A stretch of 30,982 bases of DNA from Discostella pseudostelligera (taxonomy: Eukaryota > Bacillariophyta > Thalassiosirophyceae > Thalassiosirales > Thalassiosiraceae), in NCBI GenBank assembly GCA_036940085.1, contig JALLBK010000506.1, positions 1 through 30,982 on the forward strand, written 5' to 3'. How positions within the stretch are numbered: the stretch's first letter is position 1; each line of letters begins with the position of its first letter. Of this stretch, positions 10,501-22,105 are shown piece after piece. The translations under genes were made by a program, and so were the position numbers. The notes under the pieces are model-generated. The model ran no database searches. It worked only from the letters and a program-made list of their open reading frames with translations, and was not told the DNA's origin.

Positions 10501-12506
10501 TGAATTTGCGAGCGGGGTCGAAGGCTATTGCTGTGCCTGATTATGCTAGGGCTGCCAAGTATGCTGAGTACGGGATATCTTTCCTCTCTGATACATGTTG
10601 GAAAACGCAGTACGATTTGAGCTTGCGCCTGTACGAAACCGCCATATTGTCTCATTTTTCAAACCAGGCTGGTGACCGAAGCCAGCTCATGACGAGAATA
10701 TATGCCGTTTTCGAACATGTCAGAGATTTTTCTGACAAGTTTACATCACACCGTGTTTGGATTCAGGTACTCGCAAGGACTGATGTGTCACGAGCTATTG
10801 AAGAGAGCATTAATTCCTTGGAGCGGCTTGGCGAGCCAATGAATCTGGCACACATTGATTACAATACAGTGTGCGAGGAATTGATGAAACGAAAAAAACA
10901 ATTTTCGGGAGATATGCTTCTTGCGGCGAATCCTCTGGAAGACTGGAACAAAGTAAGAGCGATGAAGATCATGTCATCTATTATTCGGTATTATGATCAG
11001 AAGGAGTCTTTTCTTGGTGCCTTTGTCAGCTGCCGCATGTTAGAAATATCGATTAAGTATGGTCACTGCGAAGATAGCGTATACGGAGCTGCGGCTTTTG
11101 CCTCTGCATTGATTAATTGTTTGGGAGATATCGATGATGGAAGCGCTTGGGGGCGTTCAGCACTGTCTTTAATGAAGAAACACGGACAACAAATGCCTGG
11201 GCCATCGATCTATGCAACATTATTTGGGACAGTTTTTGTGTGGAAGGGTGAGCCAGCTTCTCCAATCTTCATTTTTCATGTTTGGGGATTTGATTTCTTA
11301 CTTTGTTCATTGGTCTGTACCTTACTACTTCAAAGAGCCGATCCAATCAACTCTAGAGTCCTTGGCCCAAGGAATACGCGAGTCATTTTTGGCATGCAAC
11401 GTTGAATTTGCCACGGCAAATACGATTTACTACATATCCCGGAGCTTCACTAGTGGGAAACATATCAGAGTGCTGACCGAAGAAATTGAAGCCCTAGCTC
11501 GTCAGCACGAGAATCTTTTTGGCAACGACGCTTCCTCGGATTCACCGGTACGCAGCCCGCTTCTTCAATTTTATCTGGCTCCACTGTACAACGCTCTACA
11601 TGATTTCGAGGCAGATAGTTGCAGCCATAAGATGCAGGCACCATCGTTTCCTTTGGATAAAGTTCGGGTTGTGGACAACTACGATTTCTTGAAACTCGCC
11701 TTAGCTCAGGAGCAGTTTGCATGCTTCCACACAGTTCTCTCCTATCAAACAGCGAAAGAATTCATATTTAGGAACATGGACAATGCTCTCAAATGCGCTG
11801 ATCTCTATCTTGAACATTTTTTGGTAAGCTGGGCACTTGTATTTGTTTCAGTTTATAAGTGTTTATCATTCATGGCCTAATTTATCTCGCCGCCACTAAT
11901 CATATTATCACCATTCAAGACCAAATACTCGCGGATGAAATACACACCAATCTACAACGTGTTCTACGAAGGACTCATTGCTTTCTACTTCATGCGCAAA
12001 ACAGGTAAGTTCTAGTTTTGGCTTGCTTAGGTACAAGATATCAGATCCAATTTTTCTCACAATAATACACTGTGGCAGGCGATGTGCGATATCAAGAACG
12101 TGGTGTAAACGCCCTAGCATTAATGAATGCGTGGTCAATACATTCAGAATGGAATTTCAAGAACAAGCTACTTTTATTGAAAGCCGAATATCATTTCACC
12201 ACTCGGGATATCAATATGGCTGCAAAATGTTACGATGAATCTATCGAGGCTGCAAAGAACCATAAATTTATTAATGAGGAGGCAATGACTAACGAACTCG
12301 CCGGAATATTCTTGACTGAGTTGGGAAAACGCCAGGAAGCACATTCGTACTTCAAACAAGCCATGACATGCTACAAAAAATGGGGTGCCCCTGTTGTAGC
12401 GAGGCGGATTGCAGCAACCATTGGAATGGAATTTCGTACGGAATTAAATCTTACTGATCCAAGCGATGTTGGGGTTCATGTAGGGGTTGAAAAAATGTTG
12501 TGTTAG
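7586..12506 (+). CDS. Large AAA_16/STAND-type NTPase with TPR-like C-terminal half
   Basis: Five exons are 7586-9050, 9253-11247, 11336-11823, 11920-12004 and 12079-12506. Introns of 202, 88, 96 and 74 bp have GTAAG(T/C) or GTGAGC donors and matching phases, giving 1,486 residues. Residues 1-440 are Ser/Asp-rich, then include the segment leading to KLYKRE that precedes the NTPase in this family. The P-loop region is GQSGPEKS (456-463), where the usual final Gly before Lys is Glu-461. Walker B is LFFIDNLQWAD with D601-N602 rather than Asp-Asp. The distal part (KIRKLPKDTLVGMQILSCFG, FTHDLIQKAI) matches COG3899-type ATPases. Residues ~760-1460 are alpha-helical and TPR-like (AEYHFTTRDINMAAKCYDES). 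These proteins are expanded in diatoms and often end in a kinase or cyclase; none is seen here. It may be a signalling scaffold. The first exon/intron join is the least certain. Confidence 0.75.
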
Positions 12507-12802
12507 TGCTAGTGATTGACGACTTGAGAGGAAACGCGAAACCCGAGGGTTACTACCGAAGTCCCATTCTGCACAATGTTCGGTTGCTTACGATTTGCAC
12601 CGGTTCATAGCTCCAGAGGTAAAATATTGCATCGCTTTAGGTCGAGACAGAAACGTCGTTTCCTTGAACACGTTCCCAGCCAAGTCACCCGAGAAGCCTG
12701 ATGTTCGAGACATTTTGATGTAGCTCATTCTCCCGATTCATCTATTCTTAGTAAGGTCCACGGAGCGGCGGAGTTTTTGCCAGCAGACTTTGATCAAGCC
12801 AT

Positions 12803-15552
12803 TCAATCAGGGCTGTCAAGAACAACAATATCGGGGAGATCGACACCATCCAAGTTTTGTTCCACCATCTTTGCAAATGCTCTTTCCAAATTTTGCATCC
12901 AGCGTCCCGTATCAAAAAGCGGAGACGAGTCTTTGGCCGAATGAAGACGCTGGCGAATTGTGTCGAACCACTCATTATCTAACGCACACCTAACCATAGC
13001 CCCTTCATACTGGACCATGTCTGTACAAACAAGTTCGTCTGTTCCCACTGCCCTTAATAGACTGGCGCCCACTCTTGATGCTGGTTTATTTGTCCCAATG
13101 GATCTCATATTATCTTGGCGGAAATCAACATCGACTGATGAATCTGCGTTAGTAGGCTCCAACTTCCGACTAGCTTCGACATCCGAGTCGTACTTGCCTT
13201 CATCGATTCGAAGTAAGGACACCATGGGCACACCTAAGTAAAGTGCGTCTACAATATCATCATTAGAGGGGTAGATACGGAAAGCTGGAATATGGACAAC
13301 TTACCGCAGCCTAATGTGTGCGCATTATATGCAGGAGTATCCAAGAAAACATCAGCAATCCCCAATCGCCGTAGATGCTCTCTTCTTTCCGCAATGTCTG
13401 CAAATACAAGGCAATTTTCCTCCATGGCTTGACCAAACTCCATTCGGACCAACTGTCGTAGATTCTTTTCCATTTCATCCCCAGATCGGAGCATCCAAAG
13501 CACGGGGTGCGCACGCAAGCTGCCACAGTATGTAGCATCACCGTCTACCGTGACAATCATCGTATCTTCGTCCATCTTCCCTGACGAGGCACGTTGATAT
13601 TCCGACCACACACGTGAGAGTGCACGCATCCATGAGCGAAATGTCGTTGGATCAATCTTATCCGGCCGACTGTGACAGCAATACACAAAAGCAGAAGGAG
13701 GGATGCCATACATCAGACGTAAGGACTTCCTTTCACCGTCATCCGTCAACAAGATGCCATCTTCTCTCCCTCCTATCGCTGATTTATGGCTGTTTACAAA
13801 ATATGAGTGCGGCATGTACACCAACGCTTCCTCGTAGTTACGACGGATATTACCACCAGCAACGACTTTATCAAAGACCGAGTAATCCCAGACCATGGAT
13901 GAGCCGACGCTGCCAGGGAAACCCATGTAGGAGACATGAATCGGAAAGCGTCGGCGCTGTTCGAATCCTTCTCTACCAAAATTTTGTTGATCATCCTGAC
14001 GCAGCCTACACCGTGAAGCCATTATCTCCGACATGATGGATGTACCCGCGAAGCCACACAAATCGACTAAGATATCTATATCATCTTGCAAAATCCTCTG
14101 ATACATTTCCATGGGAGTCATGATAGATGGTGATAAGCATATGAATTGATCACTTGATTCGCGAATTGCTTTCACTTCTTGTCCATCATCGTCCCACATT
14201 GTTGACGATGAAGACGATGGCGGCGAGAGGGAATAAATATTGACAGTGAATTGGGATTTGTCATGGCATGCGAAGACATTTTGCATTAAAAATGCTAGTG
14301 GATGACGTGATGTAAAGTCAGGCGAGATGTAACCAATTCTTATTCTCTTGTTCCTCCTTTGGAACTCTCGTTGTTGATGCTGAGTTTCATGTCGGTCTAC
14401 CGTTACAGTCGTCCTCGGTTGCCGTGGGACGAAATTTGAATTAGCATCGTCCATGTTGACGCCCATCGTTTCGAGAGATCGATGTGCATAACTCTTCGCA
14501 ATAGCAGAAGCAAGTTCAAGTGAAATGCACGGGAACTTCAGAGCATCAAATGGATGCACTAATAATCGAACTGCAGGAGAGAGATCATGTCCTGATGACG
14601 TCGATGATGCCGTTGTGCCGTTACTGTGGATGATTGCATCGTGTTGGTGATTGCGATGATGTACTAACAAAGATTGTCGTAATCGGTCCCCATCCTCAAA
14701 ATAAGAATCCCACTGACAACACGCAGCATTGGTACGATACAGTAAATATCGAGCTCGGTCAATTTGAGGTTGCCAGTGTTGGAATTGAGACGATGACAAA
14801 TCATCTGCATTTATATCGTGGCATAGTGATGACGAAGACTGCGTTGGTTCTTGATCCTGCTTTTGCTGCAATGAAGAACATTTGATCCAAAATGTAGTCT
14901 CGTCAATCGCCAGCCGCAATTGCTTTCCTGCCATGTCATACTGCTCTCTATCGATATAAAGTGAAGATAGGCCAATTCTATCTTGAAAAAACTCATTCAT
15001 ATCTTTTTCTGGGAATATCGCACCATCCTCGTTGTGCACATTATTGTTGAAATCACACCACCTCTTCCATTCATAATACTTAATTTCAGCAACCTCCACC
15101 TTCCATCTCAAATATTCCATGAACATACCTGATACTTTCGACGAGGTGGGGTCAATTTGAAAGGCTCGGGCAAGGATATCAAATAATAACGCTGCTGCTG
15201 ACCCTCCTCCTGCTACCTCTCCTGATATTTTTGAAACATTCTCTTGCTTCATGCTATTAAGTTGTTGTTGAGCTTGTTCTAACAACGATTCGAGCAATGG
15301 TAGCTTGTTGCCGTTGCCCCCGCTCGATGATGACGGTGATGATGTTGGTAATGTCGCCGAATCGACACGACTTTTCTCTACTTGCGTCCCCTCCCCACCT
15401 CCATCAGTGGCTGCAAACAGCTTATTACTGTGGGATGAGTGCCGGGAGTGGTGATGCGGAAAAACAAACGCCAACGCCAACGACGACCATGATGCTACTG
15501 CTACGGCTACCACCGTAAAAGTAGTGATTATTGAACCGCGGCGCATCACCAT
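12803..15552 (-). CDS. Family 41 glycosyltransferase (O-GlcNAc transferase-like) with signal/plastid leader
   Basis: Two exons, 15552-13305 and 13248-12803, are joined across a 56-bp intron (13249-13304, GTAAGT...TTGTAG), giving 897 residues. The catalytic region aligns by eye with OGT in order: RIRIGYISPDFTSRHPLAFL (from ~residue 402), DIDILVDLCGF, YMGFPGSVGSSMVWDY, YMPHSYF, the KIDP donor-site segment (~632), LWMLR, REHLRRLGIADVFLDTPAYN, AHTLGCDALYLGVPMVSL (spanning the intron) and ASRVGASLLRAVG, ending SPLFDT. Candidate catalytic residues His (in RHPLAF), Lys (in KIDP) and His (in NAHT) are retained. Only a short TPR-like segment is seen before it. The N-terminus has a strong hydrophobic signal (FTVVAVAVASWSSLALA) followed by FVFPHHHSRHSSHS, close to the diatom ASAF plastid-import motif. 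The product may transfer a sugar to Ser/Thr, but the donor (GlcNAc or fucose) cannot be told. It is convergent with the AAA_16 gene. Confidence 0.87.
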
Positions 15553-16064
15553 CTTAATGAGGCTCCAAGCGATGTATCATGATGACGGAGAGTACTACTA
15601 TAATACGGAGCACATCATGCGCCCTGGATGATCTCATGCGGTCACTCCATCTCCGTAGATCTCCATCTTGCTGCTACTACTGTTCATCAGATCTTTGATG
15701 TGCCGCGCACGTCATCTCCACGTGGAGATATTTGCACCCGAGGACCCCGACGCCAGGTAGACGAAAGATCCACTTGAACATGTCACGAGCGACGGCAGAC
15801 AGACGAAAGAACTCCTAACTTCAGTATCCGAAGCCAGACAGACGAAAGATACTCACACGCAAGAAAGACGAAATATAATCCCGACGTCAGACAGACGGAG
15901 ATTTCGAGTGAACGCCGTCCGTCCGTCGATCTCGTGGCCGTCTGCAATCTGCACGTGGCACGATGCACGATGACGATGCCGCCCGCCGCCGCGAGGCATA
16001 GGCATTGAGGGTAGCTATCCGATCCACCATCACCATCATATTATCTACCCAAGACGATAGGAAG
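15553..16064. promoter_or_regulatory. Divergent promoter between GT41 and BRCT genes
   Basis: This 512-bp head-to-head spacer contains a perfect 16-bp palindrome at 15714-15729 (ATCTCCACGTGGAGAT, G-box core), five imperfect AGACGAAAGA-type repeats (15753-15905) and a further CACGTGGCA at about 15951-15959. The TTG at 16005 is in frame with the BRCT gene but non-ATG, so I treat 16005-16064 as untranslated. Confidence 0.55.
15753..15905 (+). repeat. Five imperfect CAGACAGACGAAAGA repeats
   Basis: Copies begin at about 15753 (CCAGGTAGACGAAAGAT), 15794 (GGCAGACAGACGAAAGA), 15832 (GCCAGACAGACGAAAGAT), 15859 (GCAAGAAAGACGAAATAT) and 15886 (GTCAGACAGACGGAGATT). Spacing is irregular, about 27-41 bp, so they look like clustered binding sites or a decayed tandem repeat rather than a clean satellite. 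Confidence 0.75.
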
Positions 16065-19000
16065 ATGGAGCCACCACCACCTCCAGCAGTAGCAGCAGCA
16101 GCAGCACCACCACCGTGCTTAACATGTGGATCCATCTTGGACTGCATTGAAGATATCGACTCTCCTGGAGATTACTACTGCACGTCGTGTTGGGAGGAGT
16201 ATGAACAACAATTGCGTCTTACCGCGTCTACATCTGCATCGGCGTCAGCTTCTACGGCTGATTGTGACAAGATACTTGCTAGAGAAGATGATGAAGGGAT
16301 GAAGATTCAGATTCAGTCTCCTTCTTCGCAGCCATCAGCAGGGGAGATGGCATCAATGACATTTCACACTGACACTACAAGTACCACCAATAATAGCGCG
16401 AATGCTCCTCATCCGCAGCACCACCAGTCCGCAGATGGTGAATACGAAATGAGTGATATCAGGGGAGAGCAAGAAGATTTCAGCATGGTCGATGATGAGA
16501 AGGTTCACGAATCATTTGGCAACGAAGAAGATGTAGCAGGAGGAGAAGAATTAGGTGAACCAATGTCCGTGTCATACTTCGCGACGCAACCATTGGCATC
16601 GCAGCCGACTTTATCTACGCAAGAGAATGACAATAGGATGACGACGATGATGACTTCGGTGATGCAAAAGTCAGCATCTGCAGTAGCAGGAGCAGGATCT
16701 GCAGCAGAAGCAGTTGGCACTAACATTTGGAATCATGTGGACGAAATGAACATGGACAATGAAGTCATTGATTTAGACGCCACTGAACCGATAGAATACA
16801 TCGATGATACTGAAGCTCATGAAAATATGGGGAGCGACATTTATGGCCTATTGACACAGGGGGCTGGTGCTGAGGATGGTGAGGATGGCACTGATTTAGA
16901 TGATGGTGGGGATGACGACGAACACGTTGCATCTACGGATGGGATCCACCACGAAGAGGCAGAGAGAATCGATGACGGAGCAGTAGCGTTCGCCCAAAGT
17001 ATTATCAATTCTCATGAAAAGACGACTAATCATGCTACCGATCATTCACCGGTGATTGAGGCTGTGATTACTGCCACTTCAGAATCGCATGGTGAAAATA
17101 TGGCACTGTCGGGGTTGACTGAGCCTACTACTCAACCTGAACTCAGCCTACCTGCGTGTGAGAATCGTCCAGACTTGTCTGACATGGTCAAAGATCGGGA
17201 TGGTCTGCCAAGTTGGGAGAAAATGAACAGTCTCCAAATGGATGCTTCATCGAGTGCAACATTGCATGCCCTGGAACAGTCCGAAGTGCCCGATTGCACA
17301 TTCAACCATGTCAACGATGATCGTGATGTTGATGATGATGTTCTTGGTGAAGATGACGCATCCTCTGCATATAATGGACTCACAGAGGAGGAGCCCAATG
17401 CCGATGCCGACGAATCAGCTCACGAACAGGGCTGCATTGAAACCGTGAACGAAGGGAAGCAACAACAGCCGCTGCTTCATTCATGTCCTGATTCGGTTGA
17501 CCAAGTTGCACCTGAGGTTGACATCGCAATGGAAATTGAAAATGTCGACGATACAATGACCTCGATGCAAAATGATGAGCGCAATTGTCCAGCTGAGACA
17601 ATCCAGACTGAGTGCCAGGATGAGAAATTGGGCCTCGACGATGTTAAAGATGAAAATATGCCAAGAGATCCGACCATTACTGATATGTCTTCGAAACCAT
17701 GTACACCCCAACGGCATGAACAAGTCGCTTCATCGAACGATGAGAATGATTACGAGAATCCTCCATCTAGTGATACCGAGATGGAAGAAGAAACGGATCA
17801 TTTCGAGGAGGGCACCGGTGACACTGCTGTATCTTTTGAATCAGGCTACTGGTCGCTGTATGATGGAAATACTCAGAAGCTCCCCACAGAACCATCCCAA
17901 GTGCAAGCCTCNAATGCGGAGGATATCGACTGTAAAGAAATATCCGCACACCCCTCCGCAAAGTGTGACGCCGATGCTGCTAACACTATCGATAATCTGC
18001 TAGACAATACAGCTCATGGAGAAGCCACCGACAATGCTCAGACAACTGTGTCAATTCATGCAAACGGCGACGGTGAAAGGAACCCATCTCAGCCAAAGGG
18101 AGTAAGTTGTGAAAGATCTTCCAGGGTGGATGCTGCCAATCTCGAGGAGATAGACGAAGATGAAACGCAGCAATCCCAAGATTTGCTTGCGTCCCCTCCT
18201 GCCAAACCAAACCACGACGCCATGCGGACAAAGCCTGTGTGTAATGACGTCGTTGTTCAAGATAAGTCGAAGAACTCATCCCCATCAAACAATGTTGATC
18301 GTAGATCAACTGCACCTCAACAATCTTCGCCGGCAATCGCAGGAACGGATACAGAAATATCAGTCTCAAAGTCACCTTCACGTCAAATACACAGCGTCAA
18401 GGAGACTGAGTGGTTACCCAGCGCTCGGAATGGAATCGAAGGCAATGTCCCACTTCTTCGCATGCCTTCGCCTAAGCCACTACTCTATAATAAGAACACA
18501 GTTAACGACCCCATCGATCCACTTCTGGATGATGTTGTGGAGGTTGGTTCTGACACCCAGTCATGGTCAGGCAATGGACACGATTTTTCTGATTACGAAA
18601 TTGAGGATACTCAAAATGAGAACGAGTCTCGGCACCCATCCTCATTCAAGCGCCTGTCTCGCGACTCTTCATCAGTGCATGGTCATAAATCTGCTAAGAC
18701 TACGTCGGTCATTAAAGGGAAAGCGAATTCGAACAAGGGGGGTGAAATGAGTAGCGTCATGAAACCGAAAGTGCTTCGGTACAAAGAACTTGCCAAACCA
18801 CATAATGATTCTTCGAACTCAGCAGAATCTGGTACTTCCTCCGAGGCAGAATTCGATGATGATTTTTCTGCGAAGAGAGTTGTCGACATTCAACAATCTC
18901 AAACCGACCAACGTATCCTGAAACAACTGGAAGAGGTCAAGGCAATCTTGCCGAGTATTGAAGAAATACAAGACATTGCCTCTCGCAAACAGTTGTCGGA

Positions 19001-19313
19001 CGAAATGGCCGAGATGAAAAAGGCGCACCAAGAGTCTATCAACAAGTTGAAGCGAGAGAAGAGCAAGTTAACATCCCAGCTCAAGGCTGCCGAAGAATTA
19101 ATTCGTCAAAAGGATCAAGCAATTAAAGAGAAAAACGCTCTACTGGACGAACAATTCAATGTGATTGAACAAATCAAACGAGCTTGTGGCATGAAGCCGC
19201 CATCGCCTGCTGAATGCAAATCCCCAGTTATAAGATCGGGTACCAAGAGGAAGAAGTCAAGTCTATCCGCCTATCCGAACATTAGCGAAACAGACAAGGT
19301 TGAGGACGTCGGC

Positions 19314-19345
<32 letters not shown>

Positions 19346-22105
19346 TGACGACGACGACGACGACGACGAGGACGAGGACGAGGACGAGGACGCCGACTTA
19401 CCGCTGTCCGCTCTGAGGAATATCAAAGACAACTTAAGCAACAAGAAACGTCGCAAATCGTCTGTTTCAAGTCGATCTAGTATTAAATCCAACGGAAGCA
19501 GATTTACTCCAAACTCATCAGCGAGTAACCAAAAAAGTGATACACCATCTGCCGATACACCGCTAAGAGTTGAACCGAAGTCTAAGGAAGTCGTCCAGAC
19601 CGCTTTGACAGGCAAGAATAGGGTACTCGCTCCTGACGTTTGGAAGCAGCTTCAAGAAAAGGGTTGGAGATATAAAAATGGACCCGAGCCTTACAATAAA
19701 GGTATGTTTGATCGCCTTTAGACTTCATTGACGTGTACTTAGTGCTGTATGTCTCACAACAAATTCCTCTGCATGAAGTCTACGTTCCTAAGGATGGGGC
19801 AACCCATCCAGGCACGCAACTCGGAATACATTTCTTTGATTGCGATCAAGTGATTACCGCGGCAATTGCACGTGGTGACTTGATCGACATTTGCAGCCAT
19901 TCCATCTCTACAAATTTTCTCGGAAAAGCTGATCTACAAAGCGAAACGATTCAACATAGGCAAGATCATGCGCATACAAAGTCAATCAGTAGTACTCCCA
20001 TGGACGACTCAAAGTTCTGTGGTACTCTAAACCTTTTAACGCTCGAGTCCGCACGTGCTTGCATTAATATCCTTTCTAACTTCTTGCAAAATAAGGATCA
20101 TAAGAAATTTCGCGGGGACTGTTTTGACTCTATGTGGCAGCGTCTCAAAGAGCAAGGAGCTGGACCGGAAACGAAATGGAGGTACGATAAAAATAGTAAT
20201 CCGCTGGCGACATGCAGTTGGTGTTTCGTTCCGCCAAGCTCCACGCTTGGTGGGAAGGGTCAAGTTGGGAAAGATTATTTTGAGACCGAGGAACAAGTTG
20301 TCTTGACTGTACTCAAAGAAATAAGATCGTTGAAAGAAGTATCTCATTTGTTTGTGGAACACAGCGAGTCGTTTTCGGCGGTATTTCCTGTGCTTGAACG
20401 CGCTGTTGCCGAGAACATAGAATATCAAGCTGCGAAGCTCGGTAATAGGTGAGCAGACGCTGTGTATTTTTACGAGCTCTCGTGATATGCTGTTCTGAGT
20501 CTATTTCTCTTCTAGTGCTTCAGTTCGTGCTCGCCGACCTGTGAGTAAGCTCGTTCATAGCCCAGACTCGTTGCGACCACAGAAGTCTGTGCCAAAAGCA
20601 ATTTCTTCTACGAAGGTTACCCAGCCAAGCTCGTCAAGAAAACCAATATCGAAAGTTACACCCGAGCCAAAAGTGGAAAAGATCAACACTTCGCTGCAGA
20701 AAAAAGCTAATAAGCCTTCATTTCACATGTCACAGACTCAAGGTGATGATGCTGTTCTCCCTTCTTACAGTAGGCGCAGTCCAGGGCAAGATGGAGGCCC
20801 TCTCAGAGGTTTCAGTAAGTTCATTTATGTGTAGAAGTAGCTTACATGTTGGCTTTGTTGCTCAGTATGTTGGAATGTTCGTGACAGATTTCTTTTACTC
20901 CGGCATCGATTCCAGCTTCAAGATCGAAGAGAGAATTACGAGACTGGGGGGTAAAGTTGTTCAGCATAGTTCACTTACTGTTGAGAGTGCTCGCCGCAAA
21001 ACCTTTTTCCTCGCTGATTACAACTGCTGGCGGAAAATGAAGTACATCCTCGCGAACTCTCTTGGAACACCCATGTTGCACTTCCAATGGATTGCGGAAT
21101 TAGAGCAAAAGTATCATGAGGTTGGCACTGCAAAACCGTTTGACTCAGAGCTGTACAAGAAATACAGGCTTCCGCTCGGCCTTGACGTGTCACGCGGAAT
21201 CTATCCCTTGCAGCGAGCATCAAATGCCCGGACTTGGGATCCTCCAGGCCACATCAAGGGTGAAGGTGAAAAAATCTTTCATGGCATGACCATTGCATTG
21301 ACAATCGAAACTCAGGCAATCGAATGGTATGTTCAGCTACTCATTATAATTTGTTCATTTGTTGATGGTTTTTTCTCATCTTTAACATCCTTTTAGGACA
21401 AGCATACTCTCAGCATGTGGTGCAACAGTCAAGACACTAACTGACATTCAGAAAGGGAAAGGTAGACTCAACGTCGATTGTTGTCTACTCGCATCTACTT
21501 CACTGCCACCGCATTCGGTTTCGGTGCCTATTTACGTGTCGAAACTGATGCAGTGCCTCGTGGAAAACGTACCCCTCGTAGACTTGGCATGGGCGCACCA
21601 ATCTATCATTCAAAGAAAACGCTTGCCTGTGGTTGGAGACGCTCGCTATGCAGTTACTCTCAATCAGGATATGAGCAATACCTGCCATGTCTCCTCAATC
21701 AAAAGTAAGTCTGGTGCTCGGTACGGGATTGGCGATCTTGTACAATTTACTCGAGGTTCGAAGGCGATTTCATCCGGAAGAATAGTTGATATTATGTTTG
21801 AATGTCAAGGGAGAAGCTGCAAATTAGAAATACAACTATTGGTAAGCCTCATCCATGGCAAGTCTGATCATGTTTCGCTTGCTTCATGTCTCAATTCATT
21901 TCGACTTATTCAACAACAGGACTCTCATGGAGACTACGATTTGATTGATTGTCCATCGGCTGCAAAAATCACTGTTAACGAAAGTAGTCTGAAAGGAAAC
22001 ATCTTGATGCTAGATACCGACGACTTTCACAATCTTGGATACACCCAGACAGACCAAAGTCAACGAACTATTTTCAATCGATCAGCCAATGAGTCTCAAC
22101 TGTGA
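16065..22105 (+). CDS. 53BP1-type tandem-BRCT protein with acidic SQ/TQ-rich N-terminus and BAH-like tail
   Basis: Six exons are 16065-19701, 19743-20448, 20516-20814, 20888-21326, 21397-21841 and 21920-22105, giving 1,903 residues. Introns are 41, 67, 73, 70 and 78 bp with agreeing phases. The ATG at 16065 (MEPPPPP) was chosen because the upstream frame begins only with TTG. Features in order: a CxxC...CxxC pair at C18/C21 and C39/C42; a long acidic region with SQ/TQ clusters; a coiled coil (~947-1034); an acidic run (1084-1109); two W-x2-L-x-E-x-G modules (~1189 and ~1340); BRCT1 ~1543-1622 (PLRGFNFFYSGIDSS, LGGKVV, FQWIAEL); BRCT2 ~1675-1777; and a BAH/Tudor-like segment ~1802-1876 (YGIGDLVQFTRG...GRIVDI). 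YKKYRLPLGLDVSRGI between the BRCTs recalls human 53BP1. It is probably a nuclear DNA-damage checkpoint mediator. The ambiguous base at 17912 lies in TCN, Ser either way. Confidence 0.82.
19314..19391 (+). repeat. GAC/GAT/GAG trinucleotide tract encoding an acidic run
   Basis: Seventy-eight bases encode 26 uninterrupted acidic residues, Asp-rich then alternating Glu-Asp, inside exon 1 of the BRCT gene. Codon mixing (GAC, GAT) suggests the run is kept at protein level as well as being a slippage-prone microsatellite. Its complement produces a long poly-Ser frame that I do not consider a gene. Confidence 0.9.

Noticed and set aside
12507..12802. Gene remnant between the convergent AAA_16 and GT41 genes
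   Set aside because: I found no sustained frame or family motif; it is taken as two 3' flanks.
19271..19615. Minus-strand frame with a very long Ser run
   Set aside because: It is the complement of the Asp/Glu tract in the BRCT gene; the long open frame follows from the repeat and has no independent support.
20742..20769. 28-bp mini-intron in the BRCT gene
   Set aside because: It would be too short to splice; the GTAAGT donor at 20815 with the acceptor at 20887 gives a proper BRCT start (LRGFNFFYSG).
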